Source of the DNA: Pseudoalteromonas sp. S16_S37
GTDB lineage: Bacteria > Pseudomonadota > Gammaproteobacteria > Enterobacterales > Alteromonadaceae
Assembly: GCF_014694405.1 (NCBI RefSeq)
Contig: NZ_JAAUWV010000035.1
Location: 1-47,790, forward strand
DNA: 47,790 bases
Direction of reading: 5' to 3'
Positions within the stretch are counted from its first letter, which is position 1, and every line of letters starts with the position of its first letter. Made by a program: the position numbers and the translations under genes. Below are positions 8,185 to 18,010 of this stretch, piece by piece. The notes beneath the pieces are model-generated. The model saw only the letters and a list, made by a program, of their open reading frames with translations, was not told where the DNA came from and searched no databases.

Positions 8185-8573
8185 ATTGCAAATATTTTCT
8201 ACAACCTCTTTGTCATTGTACTTCCCCACCATCACAAAATTTGCACTCAGGTTTAGATAGAAACTTTGCAATTGCACGTGCTATGAAATTGGCATTAATT
8301 ACAACCCAACTAAGATATTCAACATCAAAGCGCTCTTATTGTGCAGATAACTGGCGATTACAGTTCAATACAACACCCGGTGTGTAAAATCGTGTTATCG
8401 GTCAAATTTGCCAATCGAAAGCTTAGGTTATTTAGCTGTGAGTCAATGAATGATATTATTCAAAAGCTTAGTTTTAGTCAGCCAAACATTGACTGTAAGG
8501 CTGAGCAAAATCTTCTAAATGTAATCAATGCGCCAATGACAGCAATATCACTAGTATAATAAGGTAGTTAAAA
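8185..8573. other. 389-bp intergenic region before xthA
   Basis: Two short frames (8172-8387 and 8341-8559) cross it, but they resemble no known family; the second is GTG-started without a ribosome site. A 37-codon in-frame ATG at 8446 has a weak GTGAG before it. I see no hairpin, repeat or clear operator. Confidence 0.4.
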
Positions 8574-9383
8574 ATGAAAATTATCTCTTTTAATATCAAT
8601 GGACTAAGAGCTAGACTCCATCAACTTCAAGCTGTGATTGACAAGCATCAACCCGATGTTATTGGTTTACAAGAGATCAAAGTACATGATGAAGCCTTTC
8701 CTGTTGAAGATGTAGAGGCTATGGGATATCACGTTTATTTTCATGGTCAAAAAGCACATTACGGCGTTGCTTTACTATCAAAAATGCCTGCTAAGCAAAT
8801 CCAAAAAGGCTTTTTAAGCGACACCGAAGAGTCTCAAAAACGCATGATTATTGGTACTTTTGATAGCCTATCGGGCAAAGAAGTCACCATTATGAATGGC
8901 TACTTTCCTCAGGGTGATAATATTAATCATGAAACTAAATTCCCGTATAAGCGCCAATTTTACGCTGACCTCATGAGCCATTTAGATACCCACTGTGACA
9001 AAGAACAAGCGCTAGTAGTCATGGGCGATATTAATATTTCTCCGACAGATTTAGACATAGGTATTGGTGAAGCTAATCGTAAGCGCTGGCTAAAAACAGG
9101 TAAATGTTCATTCCAACCTGAAGAACGCCAATGGTTAGATACGCTTTTAACTTGGGGATTTAAAGATACCTTTAGAGAACTCAAGCCTTATAATACCGAG
9201 CAATACTCGTGGTTTGACTATCGTTCACGCGGCTTTGACGACAATAGAGGACTTCGTATTGACGTGATCCTAGCCACTGATACATTAATGCAGCATTGTG
9301 TAGAAAGCGACATAGATTATGAGCTGCGTGGCATTGATAAGCCATCCGATCACGCACCTATTTGGGCTACCTTTAACATTTAA
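8574..9383 (+). CDS. xthA: Exodeoxyribonuclease III (AP endonuclease)
   Basis: ExoIII cleaves DNA at abasic sites and degrades duplex DNA 3' to 5' in base-excision repair. The 269-residue protein is collinear with E. coli XthA (268). It opens with [18 protein letters not shown] and has the metal-binding Glu in [10 protein letters not shown] (E34), the [17 protein letters not shown] block with catalytic Asp and Asn, and the C-terminal SDHAPIWA with the catalytic His. The start has an AAGG site. Two bases after its stop begins a membrane-protein gene and then rlmA, so the three are probably one operon. Confidence 0.97.
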   Translation: MKIISFNINGLRARLHQLQAVIDKHQPDVIGLQEIKVHDEAFPVEDVEAMGYHVYFHGQKAHYGVALLSKMPAKQIQKGFLSDTEESQKRMIIGTFDSLSGKEVTIMNGYFPQGDNINHETKFPYKRQFYADLMSHLDTHCDKEQALVVMGDINISPTDLDIGIGEANRKRWLKTGKCSFQPEERQWLDTLLTWGFKDTFRELKPYNTEQYSWFDYRSRGFDDNRGLRIDVILATDTLMQHCVESDIDYELRGIDKPSDHAPIWATFNI

Positions 9384-9385
9384 TT

Positions 9386-10012
9386 ATGTGGCTCTTGATA
9401 GTGATGGCTGCCCTTTTTGCAGCCACAATCAACAAACAAACTTACGCTACTTTAATTGTTCGCCCTGCTAGGCAAACTGGCGTGTTTGCTTGTGCGCTCT
9501 GCTTGGCGCTGATGTGGCAAATAAAAGCGGGTATTTTGGAACACCTTGATATTCATATTTTAGGCCTCACCGCGGTCACTTTAATCATGGGCTGGCGACT
9601 GGCTTGTTTGAGCGGACTGCTTGCTGGTTTGTTACTTGTCTCTTTCACTGAGATGCCTTTCTCCCAGCTGCCTGAGTTGTTAGTTTTCAGTGTTTTTGTT
9701 CCGATTTACTTAAGCTATGGTCTATTTTTATTGTGCTATAAGTTTCTGCCGAGGCACTTTTTTGTCTATATATTTGTGTGCGCATTTTTATGTGCAGGTG
9801 CAGTAGGCGCGGCAAAAATACTCATCAGTGGAGGTTATTATTACTTACTTGGCCTGTATGACCTGATAACACTGAAAGAGAATTACATATTCTATGCAGT
9901 TATTATGTGGTTCCCTGAGGCTATGTTAAATGGCATGACCATTACATTACTTATTACCTATCGCCCTCATTGGGTAAAAACTTTTTATGATCAGGAATAC
10001 CTTAACAAATGA
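9386..10012 (+). CDS. CbiM-like energy-coupling factor transporter permease
   Basis: The 208-residue protein has about six hydrophobic segments and the GILEHLDIHILGLTAVTLIMGWRLA region followed by a late PEAMLNGM motif. These match the arrangement of CbiM-type (PF01891) substrate-binding membrane components of Co/Ni ECF transporters. It lacks the N-terminal MHIPDG metal-site motif of true CbiM, and no CbiO/CbiQ partner genes are nearby, so metal transport is uncertain. The ATG lies two bases after xthA and its stop overlaps the rlmA start by four bases (ATGA), indicating translational coupling. Confidence 0.65.
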   Translation: MWLLIVMAALFAATINKQTYATLIVRPARQTGVFACALCLALMWQIKAGILEHLDIHILGLTAVTLIMGWRLACLSGLLAGLLLVSFTEMPFSQLPELLVFSVFVPIYLSYGLFLLCYKFLPRHFFVYIFVCAFLCAGAVGAAKILISGGYYYLLGLYDLITLKENYIFYAVIMWFPEAMLNGMTITLLITYRPHWVKTFYDQEYLNK

Positions 10013-10818
10013 CTTTATTGTATCAGTGCCCTTTGTGCTCAAAGGCACTTTCACAGCAAAAACAAAGCTTGTGTTGTGAAAATCGTCACCAATTCGATTT
10101 TGCCAAAGAAGGTTACGTTAACCTCTTACCTGTACAGAATAAAAAATCTAAGCAACCAGGTGATAATTTGCAGATGGTGCAAGCTCGCCGAGCATTTTTT
10201 GCCACTGATCACTATGTTTTCTTGCGCCAAGCCATCGTAAACCTGATATGTAGTTATCAGCCGAACACGGTAATAGATTTGGGATGTGGAGAGGGATTTT
10301 ATACACACGCAGTTGCAAACGCACTCGCCGAGCAAACCAATCACCAAATATATGGGGTTGATATATCTAAATCTGCGATTAAATATGCCGCTAAGCGCTA
10401 CAAAAATGTGAACTTTAGTGTTGCCTCAATCAAACAAGCTCCCTTTGCAGATGGTACTGGCGACTTACTTTTAAGTGTTTTTGCTCCAATTTTTGAAAAT
10501 GAATTGCATCGGCTATGTGCGGATAATGGTACAGTGCTAATCGTCAGCCCAGGACCAAAACATTTATTTGAGCTAAAGAAGTTTATCTATGATGATGTGC
10601 AACTGCATGAGCCAATGGCAACACCTAACGGCTTCAGTTTAACCAATCACACTTTAATTGAAGAAAAGCAAACAATCGACTCTCAAGTGATCGAACATTT
10701 GATCCAAATGACCCCTTTTGCATGGAAATTTAAAGATACTCATTACCAAGCGCTAAAGGTGCATGCCAGCCACGATGTCACGCTATCGTTTTATCTTAAT
10801 GAGTTCAAACGAGCCTGA
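10009..10818 (+). CDS. rlmA: 23S rRNA (guanine-745-N1)-methyltransferase RlmA
   Basis: RlmA methylates G745 of 23S rRNA using S-adenosylmethionine. The 269-residue length equals that of E. coli RlmA. It has the N-terminal zinc ribbon (CPLC at 5-8 and a CC-E-RH-FD block), the family signature FAKEGYVNLLPV, and a Rossmann SAM site with VIDLGCGEGFYTHAVA (residues about 85-100). The start overlaps the upstream permease by four bases. A hairpin terminator follows. Confidence 0.95.
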   Translation: MTLLYQCPLCSKALSQQKQSLCCENRHQFDFAKEGYVNLLPVQNKKSKQPGDNLQMVQARRAFFATDHYVFLRQAIVNLICSYQPNTVIDLGCGEGFYTHAVANALAEQTNHQIYGVDISKSAIKYAAKRYKNVNFSVASIKQAPFADGTGDLLLSVFAPIFENELHRLCADNGTVLIVSPGPKHLFELKKFIYDDVQLHEPMATPNGFSLTNHTLIEEKQTIDSQVIEHLIQMTPFAWKFKDTHYQALKVHASHDVTLSFYLNEFKRA

Positions 10819-10826
10819 GCGTTACC

Positions 10827-10856
10827 AGCAGCTCTTACACATTAGAGCTGCTCTTT
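10827..10856 (+). terminator. Terminator after rlmA
   Basis: A 9-bp perfect stem AGCAGCTCT/AGAGCTGCT with an eight-base loop is followed by CTTTTG. The right arm overlaps the stop and last codons of yfbV on the opposite strand. Confidence 0.7.
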
Positions 10857-11288
10857 TGTGAATGCTTTGTCCATTTTATCGAACATATCTGCGAGCAATT
10901 TCGCAAGATCTCTGTAACGAGGTTTTCTCGACGCTATAGGCCTGTCGTAACCATTAGCAACCATTTTGTGATAAAGCTCATTGTACCAAGAGCACAACGA
11001 AGGATTGAGCGGCGTTTCACAACGTTTGCCTAGCCACAGCAAGCATTGTACTGGTAAAGATAAGAAAAACAAAGCGATAGCAATTGCTTGTGGAAGATAT
11101 TGCATGCCTAACTGGCTGGTTTGAAAAAACACCGTAAATATTGCCAACACGGGCATCACAGACAGCGACATTTCGGTCGCTTTGACCACTCTAAATTCCG
11201 CAAACATAGGCGCAAGCTCTTTGCGCATTGGCCACTCCTTTGCGTATTGGCGTCCAAGCTGCACTTGTGAAATAAGACTTTTTTGCAT
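10842..11288 (-). CDS. yfbV: UPF0208 inner-membrane protein YfbV
   Basis: This matches the YfbV family: QLGRQYAKEWPMRKELAPMF at the N-terminus, two hydrophobic segments at about residues 43-88, then LGKRCETPLNPSL and a soluble tail. In E. coli YfbV (151 residues) sits beside ackA-pta and limits interactions between the Ter macrodomain and the rest of the chromosome; the same divergent yfbV/ackA arrangement is kept here. The frame opens at a GTG (11294), but the AGGAG ribosome site abuts it, so I take the ATG at 11288, five bases from GGAG. Confidence 0.93.
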   Translation of the reverse strand: MQKSLISQVQLGRQYAKEWPMRKELAPMFAEFRVVKATEMSLSVMPVLAIFTVFFQTSQLGMQYLPQAIAIALFFLSLPVQCLLWLGKRCETPLNPSLCSWYNELYHKMVANGYDRPIASRKPRYRDLAKLLADMFDKMDKAFTKEQL

Positions 11289-11439
11289 CATCACTCCTAG
11301 GTGCTAACTTTTAAGTAAAAATTCGGGTAAAATTACTAATCATTAAGTCAATTATACCTTTGTCTAGCGTGTAGCTTATTCGCCACCATGCCTTAAGCTT
11401 AATATGCGTTTACTGTTATTGTCAAAACGGAAAGTCATT

Positions 11440-12636
11440 ATGTCATCTTCCCATGTTCTGGTTTTAAACTGTGGTAGTTCCAGTCTTAAATTTGCCATCA
11501 TCGATATTGAGTCTGGTGCTGAAGTGCTTTCAGGCTTGGCTGAATGCCTTGCCGAGCAACAACCGCTTATAAAATACAAGTACGATGGAGCCAAACAAAC
11601 GATCACTCTAAATGAAGGTGATGCGCATCAAGTGGCGATCGCGCGATTAGTTGAACTCGTTAAACATCTTGGCTTAGATATGCAACTCATTGCCGTGGGG
11701 CATCGCGTTGTTCATGGTGGAGAACATTTTACTCATTCTGTGTTGATCACTGACAAAGTGCTGCAAGCGATTAAACAAACCAGTACACTGGCACCACTAC
11801 ATAACCCAGCTAACCTGTTGGGTATCGAAGCAGCACAAGCTGCATTCTCAACTTTGCCACAAATCGCTGTTTTCGACACTGCATTTCATCAAACAATGCA
11901 ACCACAAGCGTTTTTGTATGCCTTACCTTACTCGCTATACAAAAATCACGGTATTCGCCGCTATGGGTTTCATGGAACTAGCCACTATTATGTATCGGCC
12001 CAAGCACATCAAATTTTAGGGTTAGATAAAAATAACTCACGTATCGTCAGTGCCCACCTAGGAAACGGCTGCTCAGTTACAGCCATTAAAAATGGTCAAT
12101 CGGTAGATACAAGCATGGGTTTAACACCGTTAGAAGGTCTAATGATGGGCACTCGAAGTGGCGATATTGACCCGGGGATCTTCGCATTTTTGGTAAACCA
12201 ATTGAAATACTCTCCAACGCAAGTAGACCTTTTATTGAATAAACAAAGTGGACTACTTGGGATAAGCGAGCTGTCTAACGACTGTCGAACCATTGAAGAA
12301 GCTGCAGCAAACGGCCACGAGCAGGCCAAACTGGCGCTGGATATATTTTGTTATCGCTTAGCCAAACAGATAGCCGCTTTTGCCGTGCCGCTTGGTGGCC
12401 TTGATGCGCTCATTTTCACGGGCGGGATCGGTGAAAACTCAGATGCCATCCGTAGCAAAGTTGTATCTCAATTGGCATTTTTAGGATTGCAGTTAGACAA
12501 AGATAAAAATTTAGCCGCGCGATTTGGCCACCAAGGTGTCATAACTTCTGGCGAACTGCCTTGTGCCATTGTCATCCCCACCAACGAAGAGTGGGTCATT
12601 GCAACGGATGCAGCAGCCATAGCACAGGAGCAATAA
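11440..12636 (+). CDS. ackA: Acetate kinase
   Basis: AckA interconverts acetate plus ATP with acetyl phosphate plus ADP. The product (398 residues from this start) has all family motifs: [13 protein letters not shown] at the N-terminus, [18 protein letters not shown] with the catalytic Asp, [26 protein letters not shown] and FTGGIGENS. The open frame reaches back to 11404, but the start at 11440 is preceded by GGAAAG and aligns with the E. coli N-terminus ([11 protein letters not shown]). pta follows after one base, forming the usual ackA-pta operon. Confidence 0.97.
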   Translation: MSSSHVLVLNCGSSSLKFAIIDIESGAEVLSGLAECLAEQQPLIKYKYDGAKQTITLNEGDAHQVAIARLVELVKHLGLDMQLIAVGHRVVHGGEHFTHSVLITDKVLQAIKQTSTLAPLHNPANLLGIEAAQAAFSTLPQIAVFDTAFHQTMQPQAFLYALPYSLYKNHGIRRYGFHGTSHYYVSAQAHQILGLDKNNSRIVSAHLGNGCSVTAIKNGQSVDTSMGLTPLEGLMMGTRSGDIDPGIFAFLVNQLKYSPTQVDLLLNKQSGLLGISELSNDCRTIEEAAANGHEQAKLALDIFCYRLAKQIAAFAVPLGGLDALIFTGGIGENSDAIRSKVVSQLAFLGLQLDKDKNLAARFGHQGVITSGELPCAIVIPTNEEWVIATDAAAIAQEQ

Positions 12637-12637
12637 T

Positions 12638-14794
12638 ATGGGACGTCGTATTATGCTCATCCCAGTATCGACTGGGGTCGGCCTGACATCTGTGTCGGTT
12701 GGCTTAGTGCGTGCGCTTGAGCAAAAAGCAGTTAAAGTTAATTTTTTCAAACCTATTGCTCAACCTCGTAAAGACGAACAAGGGCCTGAAAAATCAACTC
12801 TGATTGTTAAACAGGGTTCAGCCATTAATCCTCCACAGCCGTTTGAGTTAAGCTATGCAGAACAAATGATCGGCGATGGCAAAGGCGATGATTTGCTTGA
12901 AGAAATCGTAGAGCGCTTTGAAAGTGCCATTGCTGATGATGAAGTTGCCATCATTGAGGGCATGGTCCCTACTCGATTACAACCCTATGCAGGGCGAGTA
13001 AACCGGGAAATAGCACAAACACTTGGTGCTGATATTGTATTTGTTCTCACGCCGGGTAACGACAGCAATGAGCAACTCGAAGATCGTTTGGAAATTGCCG
13101 CAGGTAATTACGGTACGGTTAATCACTCACGCGTGCTGGGCTGTATTTTTAACAAAGTAAACGCACCATTAGACGAACAAGGTAGAGCTCGCGCCGATTT
13201 AGTGGATCAGCATGAGCCTGAAGAGCTTGAAAACGAAATGAATCGCCTTGCGTCGTTACCAATTTTCCGTAAACATCCATTTATGCTGCTTGGCTGCATA
13301 CCATGGGACTTTGACCTAGTTGCACCTCGTGTAATTGACTTAAGCAATTATCTCAAGGCTGAGATAATTAATGCAGGCGATATGGAGCATAGACGTTTAC
13401 GCAGAGTTACATTTTGTGCCAGAACGGTATCGAATATTCTTAATCACTTTACTCCCGGTGCTTTGCTTGTCACGCCAGGAGATCGCTCAGATGTACTGGT
13501 CGCCGCATGCCTTTCTGCGATGAACGGCACCAAGATAGGCGCGATATTGCTGACCGGTGGGTTTAAACCTGAGCCTCGCATCATGACTTTGTGTGAGCAA
13601 GCAATGGAAACCGGTTTACCTATCCTTGCAACAACCGCAGATACTTGGCGAACGTCATTGCTATTACACAATTTTAATATGGAAGTACCCAGTGATGACG
13701 AGCAACGCATCGATAAAGTAAAACAACACAATGCAAGCCATATAGACTCGGATTGGTTAGATCAGTTAGCTGTAGGCGTGGCCAAAACACGTAAATTATC
13801 GCCACCAGCGTTTCGTTATTTGCTGACTGATTTGGCACGTAAAGCCAACAAAACCATCGTGTTACCTGAGGGCAATGAACCACGCACGATTAAAGCAGCT
13901 GCGATATGCGGTGAGCGAGGTATTGCAAAAACAGTGCTACTTGGCGAGCGTGAAGAAATCGAACGAATTGCAGCTCAACAAGGTGTTGAATTAAATGAAA
14001 ATGTAATTATTTTGGAGCCTCAGCAGCATATTGATAAATACATCGCACCTATGGTTGAACTACGTAAAGGCAAAGGCCTGACCGAAGTCGTTGCACAAGA
14101 GCAATTACAAGATAACGTGGTTTTGGGCACCATGATGCTCGCATTGGATGAAGTGGATGGCCTAGTTTCAGGCGCTGTGCATACCACCGCGAATACCATT
14201 CGACCACCTCTGCAACTGATAAAAACAGCACCGGGTTCTTCTTTAGTCAGTTCAGTATTTTTTATGCTACTTCCTGATCAGGTATTGGTATACGGCGACT
14301 GTGCGATTAACCCAGATCCAACCGCCGAACAGTTGGCTGATATCGCCATCCAATCTGCCGATTCAGCAGCTGCATTTGGGATTGAGCCTCGTGTTGCCAT
14401 GATAAGCTACAGCACAGGGACATCAGGACAGGGCGCTGACGTTGATAAGGTTCGTGAAGCGACGAAACTAGCACAGCAAAAAAGGCCAGATCTCGATATT
14501 GATGGACCTTTGCAATATGACGCCGCAATCATGGAGAATGTTGCAAAGAAAAAAGCACCTGATAGCAAAGTAGCAGGTAAGGCTACCGTTTTTGTATTTC
14601 CAGATCTGAATACCGGTAATACAACATACAAAGCGGTACAGCGTAGTGCTGAACTGATCAGTATAGGTCCAATGCTGCAAGGTATGCGCAAACCTGTAAA
14701 CGATTTGAGCCGAGGCGCACTGGTAGAAGACATTATCTACACCATTGCACTTACAGCAATACAAGCACAACAAATCTCTGATCAGCAAAGATAA
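12638..14794 (+). CDS. pta: Phosphate acetyltransferase
   Basis: Pta converts acetyl-CoA and phosphate to acetyl phosphate and CoA. The 718-residue protein is the long three-domain form found in enterobacteria: an N-terminal BioD/P-loop-like domain ([20 protein letters not shown]), a central DRTGG domain (about 225-340, [13 protein letters not shown]), and the C-terminal PTA_PTB catalytic domain (about 390-710) with [37 protein letters not shown] and [20 protein letters not shown]. The N-terminal domain is known to mediate allosteric control in E. coli Pta. It is translated with ackA one base upstream; together they set acetyl-phosphate levels. Confidence 0.97.
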   Translation: MGRRIMLIPVSTGVGLTSVSVGLVRALEQKAVKVNFFKPIAQPRKDEQGPEKSTLIVKQGSAINPPQPFELSYAEQMIGDGKGDDLLEEIVERFESAIADDEVAIIEGMVPTRLQPYAGRVNREIAQTLGADIVFVLTPGNDSNEQLEDRLEIAAGNYGTVNHSRVLGCIFNKVNAPLDEQGRARADLVDQHEPEELENEMNRLASLPIFRKHPFMLLGCIPWDFDLVAPRVIDLSNYLKAEIINAGDMEHRRLRRVTFCARTVSNILNHFTPGALLVTPGDRSDVLVAACLSAMNGTKIGAILLTGGFKPEPRIMTLCEQAMETGLPILATTADTWRTSLLLHNFNMEVPSDDEQRIDKVKQHNASHIDSDWLDQLAVGVAKTRKLSPPAFRYLLTDLARKANKTIVLPEGNEPRTIKAAAICGERGIAKTVLLGEREEIERIAAQQGVELNENVIILEPQQHIDKYIAPMVELRKGKGLTEVVAQEQLQDNVVLGTMMLALDEVDGLVSGAVHTTANTIRPPLQLIKTAPGSSLVSSVFFMLLPDQVLVYGDCAINPDPTAEQLADIAIQSADSAAAFGIEPRVAMISYSTGTSGQGADVDKVREATKLAQQKRPDLDIDGPLQYDAAIMENVAKKKAPDSKVAGKATVFVFPDLNTGNTTYKAVQRSAELISIGPMLQGMRKPVNDLSRGALVEDIIYTIALTAIQAQQISDQQR

Positions 14795-14881
14795 TTACCT
14801 GCAAGCCAAGGTTTTTTAAGGTTAACTTATTAAACTCTTGGCTATACTATGTAGATTAAACTTATTGGAAAGAGGTAGAGC

Positions 14882-15262
14882 ATGTCAAAACAAACGCTGC
14901 AACTGCTCAGCCAAACATTTACCATTCATAGCCTTGATTGCGATGCCGATATTCCTAGAGAGGTGGTAAATGCCAATATTTTTTTCATTGCAAAAACTGA
15001 AGACGAACTCTCTATTGTATGCCCCAGCAACATTAAGCTAGACAGCTTTGCCGCTGAGAGTGATTGGCGAGTGCTTGAAGTGATAGGCCCGCTGGGGTTT
15101 TCATTAACAGGTATCATGGCAAATATTTCTGGTGTGCTTGCAAAGGCGCAGGTTTCAATCTTTTCAGTGTCAACTTACGATACAGACTATATACTCGTAA
15201 AACAGCAGCAAATTGACACAGCAATAAAAGCCCTCAAAAAAGACGGATATCTGGTTCTATAA
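14882..15262 (+). CDS. ACT domain-containing protein
   Basis: The 126-residue cytosolic protein has the layout of paired ACT domains (ACT_7/CASTOR-like): an N-terminal half ending in ELSIVCPSNI and a C-terminal half WRVLEVIGPLGFSLTGIMANISGVLAKAQVSIFSVSTYDTDYILVKQ (quoted in parts: VIGPLGFSLTGIMA and SIFSVSTYDTDYILV). Such small proteins are suspected amino-acid sensors, but no ligand is known. Its TAA is directly followed by the ATG of the EIIA-like gene with no spacer, so the two are strictly coupled and probably work together. A TATACT at about 14843 may be the -10 of this operon. Confidence 0.85.
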   Translation: MSKQTLQLLSQTFTIHSLDCDADIPREVVNANIFFIAKTEDELSIVCPSNIKLDSFAAESDWRVLEVIGPLGFSLTGIMANISGVLAKAQVSIFSVSTYDTDYILVKQQQIDTAIKALKKDGYLVL

Positions 15263-15763
15263 ATGCAATTTTCTAAAGCAGTTACCTACGCCCCTATCAC
15301 ATCGCTTAGCAATCTTTTTATGCACCTTGCAAGCCCTTTTACCGGCAAGGTTCATCCTCTGAACGTACATCCTGAACCGCTATTTTCAACAGGGATACTA
15401 GGAAGAGGTGTATGTGTTGAAATGACGAGTAACAAAGTGACATCACCGGTTAGCGGAACGATAGAGCAAATAAAACGAAAAGGGTGTGAGTTTATTATCG
15501 TTGCAAATAACGGTCTAAAATTATTGGTTCACGTACAACTACCTACTGAATATGCATCACTAGACAGGCAACCCATTAATGCTTTTGGTAAAGAGCAAAT
15601 CGAGCAAGGCGAAGTTCTAGCCTATTTTGACTTACCAACATCACAACTAAAAATATTGGGGACACTTATTGTGCTCAATGCAGATAAGCTGGGACCATGT
15701 TATTATCCTTTAAAACAAGTGACTGCTGGGCAAGATCCCCTGCTCACTCTAACCAGAAAGTAA
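15263..15763 (+). CDS. PTS EIIA-Glc-like protein with substituted donor histidine
   Basis: The 166 residues align with EIIA-Glc (Crr): LASPFTGKVHPL, TSNKVTSPVSGTI, GLKLLVHVQLP and GEVLAYFDLP follow the same order and spacing. His90, the phosphorylated residue, is kept in LLVHV. The second active-site histidine of Crr (His75, in the ETNHAF segment) is replaced by Cys75 in KRKGCEF at the same spacing. In E. coli His75 is needed to pass phosphate to EIIB, so this protein could accept phosphate from HPr but probably not donate it normally. No EI, HPr or EIIBC gene is nearby. A regulatory role is likely. It is translationally coupled to the ACT gene. Confidence 0.82.
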   Translation: MQFSKAVTYAPITSLSNLFMHLASPFTGKVHPLNVHPEPLFSTGILGRGVCVEMTSNKVTSPVSGTIEQIKRKGCEFIIVANNGLKLLVHVQLPTEYASLDRQPINAFGKEQIEQGEVLAYFDLPTSQLKILGTLIVLNADKLGPCYYPLKQVTAGQDPLLTLTRK

Positions 15764-15783
15764 CCAACATAAGGCCATAAACA

Positions 15784-16131
15784 ATGACCATCATGTACGG
15801 TATCCCAAACTGCGATACAATAAAAAAAGCAAAAAAACTTCTTAGCGACAACAACATTGCATTTAGCTTTCATGATTATAGAAAAGAAGGTTTGGATGAA
15901 ACCTTGCTCGATACGTTTTTTGCACAGTTAGGATGGGAAAATGTTCTCAACAAACGCGGTACAACTTATCGCGCTTTAACTGAAGAACAAAAACAAACTC
16001 TTAATGAGCAAACGGCAAAGGCTCTTTTACTAGACGCCCCAGCGATGATTAAACGCCCTATTCTCGTGCACAATGACAAATATTACCTAGGCTTTAAAAA
16101 AGAGCAGTACCAAGAGATTTTTGCTCTATGA
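15784..16131 (+). CDS. yffB: ArsC/Spx-family protein YffB
   Basis: The 115-residue thioredoxin-fold protein has the [14 protein letters not shown] start, with a single Cys and CxxxxK arrangement, followed by FHDYRKEGL and [11 protein letters not shown] and a late IKRPIL, all typical of PF03960. E. coli YffB lies just upstream of dapE too. The second and third cysteines needed for arsenate reduction are absent, so real arsenate reduction is unlikely; glutathione-linked thiol chemistry has been suggested for YffB. Its stop overlaps dapE by four bases. Confidence 0.9.
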   Translation: MTIMYGIPNCDTIKKAKKLLSDNNIAFSFHDYRKEGLDETLLDTFFAQLGWENVLNKRGTTYRALTEEQKQTLNEQTAKALLLDAPAMIKRPILVHNDKYYLGFKKEQYQEIFAL

Positions 16132-17270
16132 GTGAACATATTACCAGTGACGTTGTACAACTCGCGCAATCCTTGATCCAACTGCCTTCCGTAACACCTG
16201 AAGACGCGGGATGCCAAAAACTGATGAATCGACGTTTGAGTGCGCTTGGCTTTGCTGTTGAAGAACATTTTTTTGTGGATACGCTGAATACTTGGGCAAG
16301 AAAAGGCAACTCAGGCCTGCACTTTTGCTTTGCGGGCCACACTGATGTTGTGCCAACGGGCGATGAGTCTACTTGGCAATATCCTCCGTTTGATGGTCAA
16401 ATTCATGATGGCATGCTGCACGGTCGTGGCGCTGCGGATATGAAAGGCGCTTTGGCAGCAATGATTGTTGCTACCGAGCGCTTTGTTAAGAAGCATCCAG
16501 ATCATAAAGGGTCTATCTCTTTTTTAATTACGTCAGATGAAGAAGGACCTTTTGTAAATGGCACAACACGTGTTGTGGATATGCTTCAAACACGTGGCGA
16601 AAAAATTGATATGTGCTTAGTGGGCGAACCCTCGTCACGTTCATCTCTTGGCGATGTGGTTAAAAATGGCCGCAGAGGCTCTCTAACTGGGCACTTAAAG
16701 GTAAAAGGTAAACAAGGCCATGTCGCATATCCTCACTTAGCCTCTAACCCAATCCACAGAGCAGCTCCGGCGTTAGCTCAGCTAAGTGAAACAATCTGGG
16801 ACAACGGGAATGAATACTTCCCAGCCACCAGCTTTCAAATTTCTAATATTCAAGGTGGAACTGGCGCAGGTAACGTCATTCCGGGCGTTTTATACGTACA
16901 GTTCAATTTTCGCTTTAGTACAGAAGTCACTGAGCAGCAATTAAAAGACAAAGTGCATGATATTTTGCATGCCCACCAACTTGAATATGAAATAGAGTGG
17001 AAGTTAAATGGCCTGCCGTTTTTAACTGAGCCGGGTCCATTACTAGACGTCACATTGGCAGCAATTAAAGAAGTGACGGGAACGATTGCAATCCCAGAAA
17101 CATCTGGTGGCACCTCTGATGGGCGCTTCATTGCGCAAACTGGCTGTAAAGTCATTGAGTTGGGGCCTCTCAATGCGACCATTCACCAAGTAAATGAAAG
17201 TGTTAGCGTTGAAGATCTGGATAAACTGGCGCTTATCTATGAACTCATACTTGAAAAATTGCTCACGTGA
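16128..17270 (+). CDS. dapE: Succinyl-diaminopimelate desuccinylase
   Basis: DapE hydrolyses N-succinyl-L,L-diaminopimelate to succinate and L,L-diaminopimelate in lysine and peptidoglycan synthesis. The 380-residue M20-family zinc enzyme shows [12 protein letters not shown] (metal His and neighbouring Asp), [15 protein letters not shown] (bridging Asp), [12 protein letters not shown] (catalytic and metal Glu), SGGTSDGRF and the final [11 protein letters not shown] (metal His). Length matches E. coli DapE (375). The ATG overlaps the yffB stop. Confidence 0.97.
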   Translation: MSEHITSDVVQLAQSLIQLPSVTPEDAGCQKLMNRRLSALGFAVEEHFFVDTLNTWARKGNSGLHFCFAGHTDVVPTGDESTWQYPPFDGQIHDGMLHGRGAADMKGALAAMIVATERFVKKHPDHKGSISFLITSDEEGPFVNGTTRVVDMLQTRGEKIDMCLVGEPSSRSSLGDVVKNGRRGSLTGHLKVKGKQGHVAYPHLASNPIHRAAPALAQLSETIWDNGNEYFPATSFQISNIQGGTGAGNVIPGVLYVQFNFRFSTEVTEQQLKDKVHDILHAHQLEYEIEWKLNGLPFLTEPGPLLDVTLAAIKEVTGTIAIPETSGGTSDGRFIAQTGCKVIELGPLNATIHQVNESVSVEDLDKLALIYELILEKLLT

Positions 17271-17278
17271 GGAGAAGT

Positions 17279-17953
17279 ATGGACTATTCCCAAATTGCAT
17301 GTGGGCTCGCTCAAAACCATCTAACAGATTGGCATGGTAAATTCGTTCATCTGGATATAGTCCACGATTTAACCAGACTTACAGATGCCGCAAAGCTGGC
17401 AGGATTTGATTTAAGTGTCGCTTCTGGTCATAGAAGCTTTGAGCGCCAAGCGGCTATTTGGAATGGTAAGTTTGCAGGACAACGACCCGTATACGATTTA
17501 CAAGGCAATGAAATCGAGCTTGCTAAACTAAATGAGCTAGAAAAATGCGAAGCGATTATGCTGTTCTCTGCTTTACCTGGAGCCAGTCGACATCATTTTG
17601 GCAGCGACTTAGACATATATGCACACAACTGCTTAGAACCGCAGCAATCTTTGCAACTTGAGCCTTGGGAGTATGACGCTGGGGGCCCTTTTGCCGAATT
17701 TAATCTCTGGCTTGATGAGCATATTCAAGAGTATGGTTTTTTTAGGCCTTATGAGCGCTTTCAAGGAGGCGTTGCGAGAGAGCCGTGGCACATCAGCCAC
17801 CTAAGCGTTGCCACACAGCTAGAACAACATCAGCATGTGGACAATATTGCCGCTGCGCTTAAGGCGCATGAGGTCTTAGGTAAGCAATGTATTTTGAACC
17901 ACTTACCTGAACTTTATCGTCGGTTTATTCGTAATATAACGTTACCTGCTTAG
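17279..17953 (+). CDS. M15-family zinc D,D-carboxypeptidase-like protein
   Basis: A VanY/M15 peptidase core is visible in SGHRSFERQAAIWNGKF, HHFGSDLDIYA (His and Asp zinc ligands) and REPWHISH (catalytic Glu-side segment and third His ligand). There is no signal peptide or membrane segment, unlike most D,D-carboxypeptidases, so it may be cytoplasmic, perhaps trimming muropeptides during recycling, or it leaves the cell in another way. I place the start at the ATG at 17279 with GAGGAG before it; the frame opens four codons earlier with a GTG. The gene is tightly linked to dapE, another diaminopimelate/peptidoglycan gene. Confidence 0.85.
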   Translation: MDYSQIACGLAQNHLTDWHGKFVHLDIVHDLTRLTDAAKLAGFDLSVASGHRSFERQAAIWNGKFAGQRPVYDLQGNEIELAKLNELEKCEAIMLFSALPGASRHHFGSDLDIYAHNCLEPQQSLQLEPWEYDAGGPFAEFNLWLDEHIQEYGFFRPYERFQGGVAREPWHISHLSVATQLEQHQHVDNIAAALKAHEVLGKQCILNHLPELYRRFIRNITLPA

Positions 17954-17968
17954 TACATAACCTCAACA

Positions 17969-18010
17969 AAACGGGTAGCAGCGCAAATATGGCTGCCCCC
18001 GTCGTTTTTT
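17969..18010 (+). terminator. Imperfect terminator after the yffB-dapE-M15 operon
   Basis: The arms AACGGG-TA-GCAGC and GCTGC-CCCCGTCGTT pair imperfectly and are followed by TTTT, reaching the alaA stop codon on the other strand. Confidence 0.55.

Noticed and set aside
8172..8559. Two overlapping 71- and 72-residue frames between the porin and xthA
   Set aside because: The first starts inside the terminator hairpin; the second begins with GTG without a ribosome site; neither resembles a known protein.
14049..14788. Several antisense frames within pta
   Set aside because: They are shadows of a highly conserved gene, without ribosome sites or domain content.
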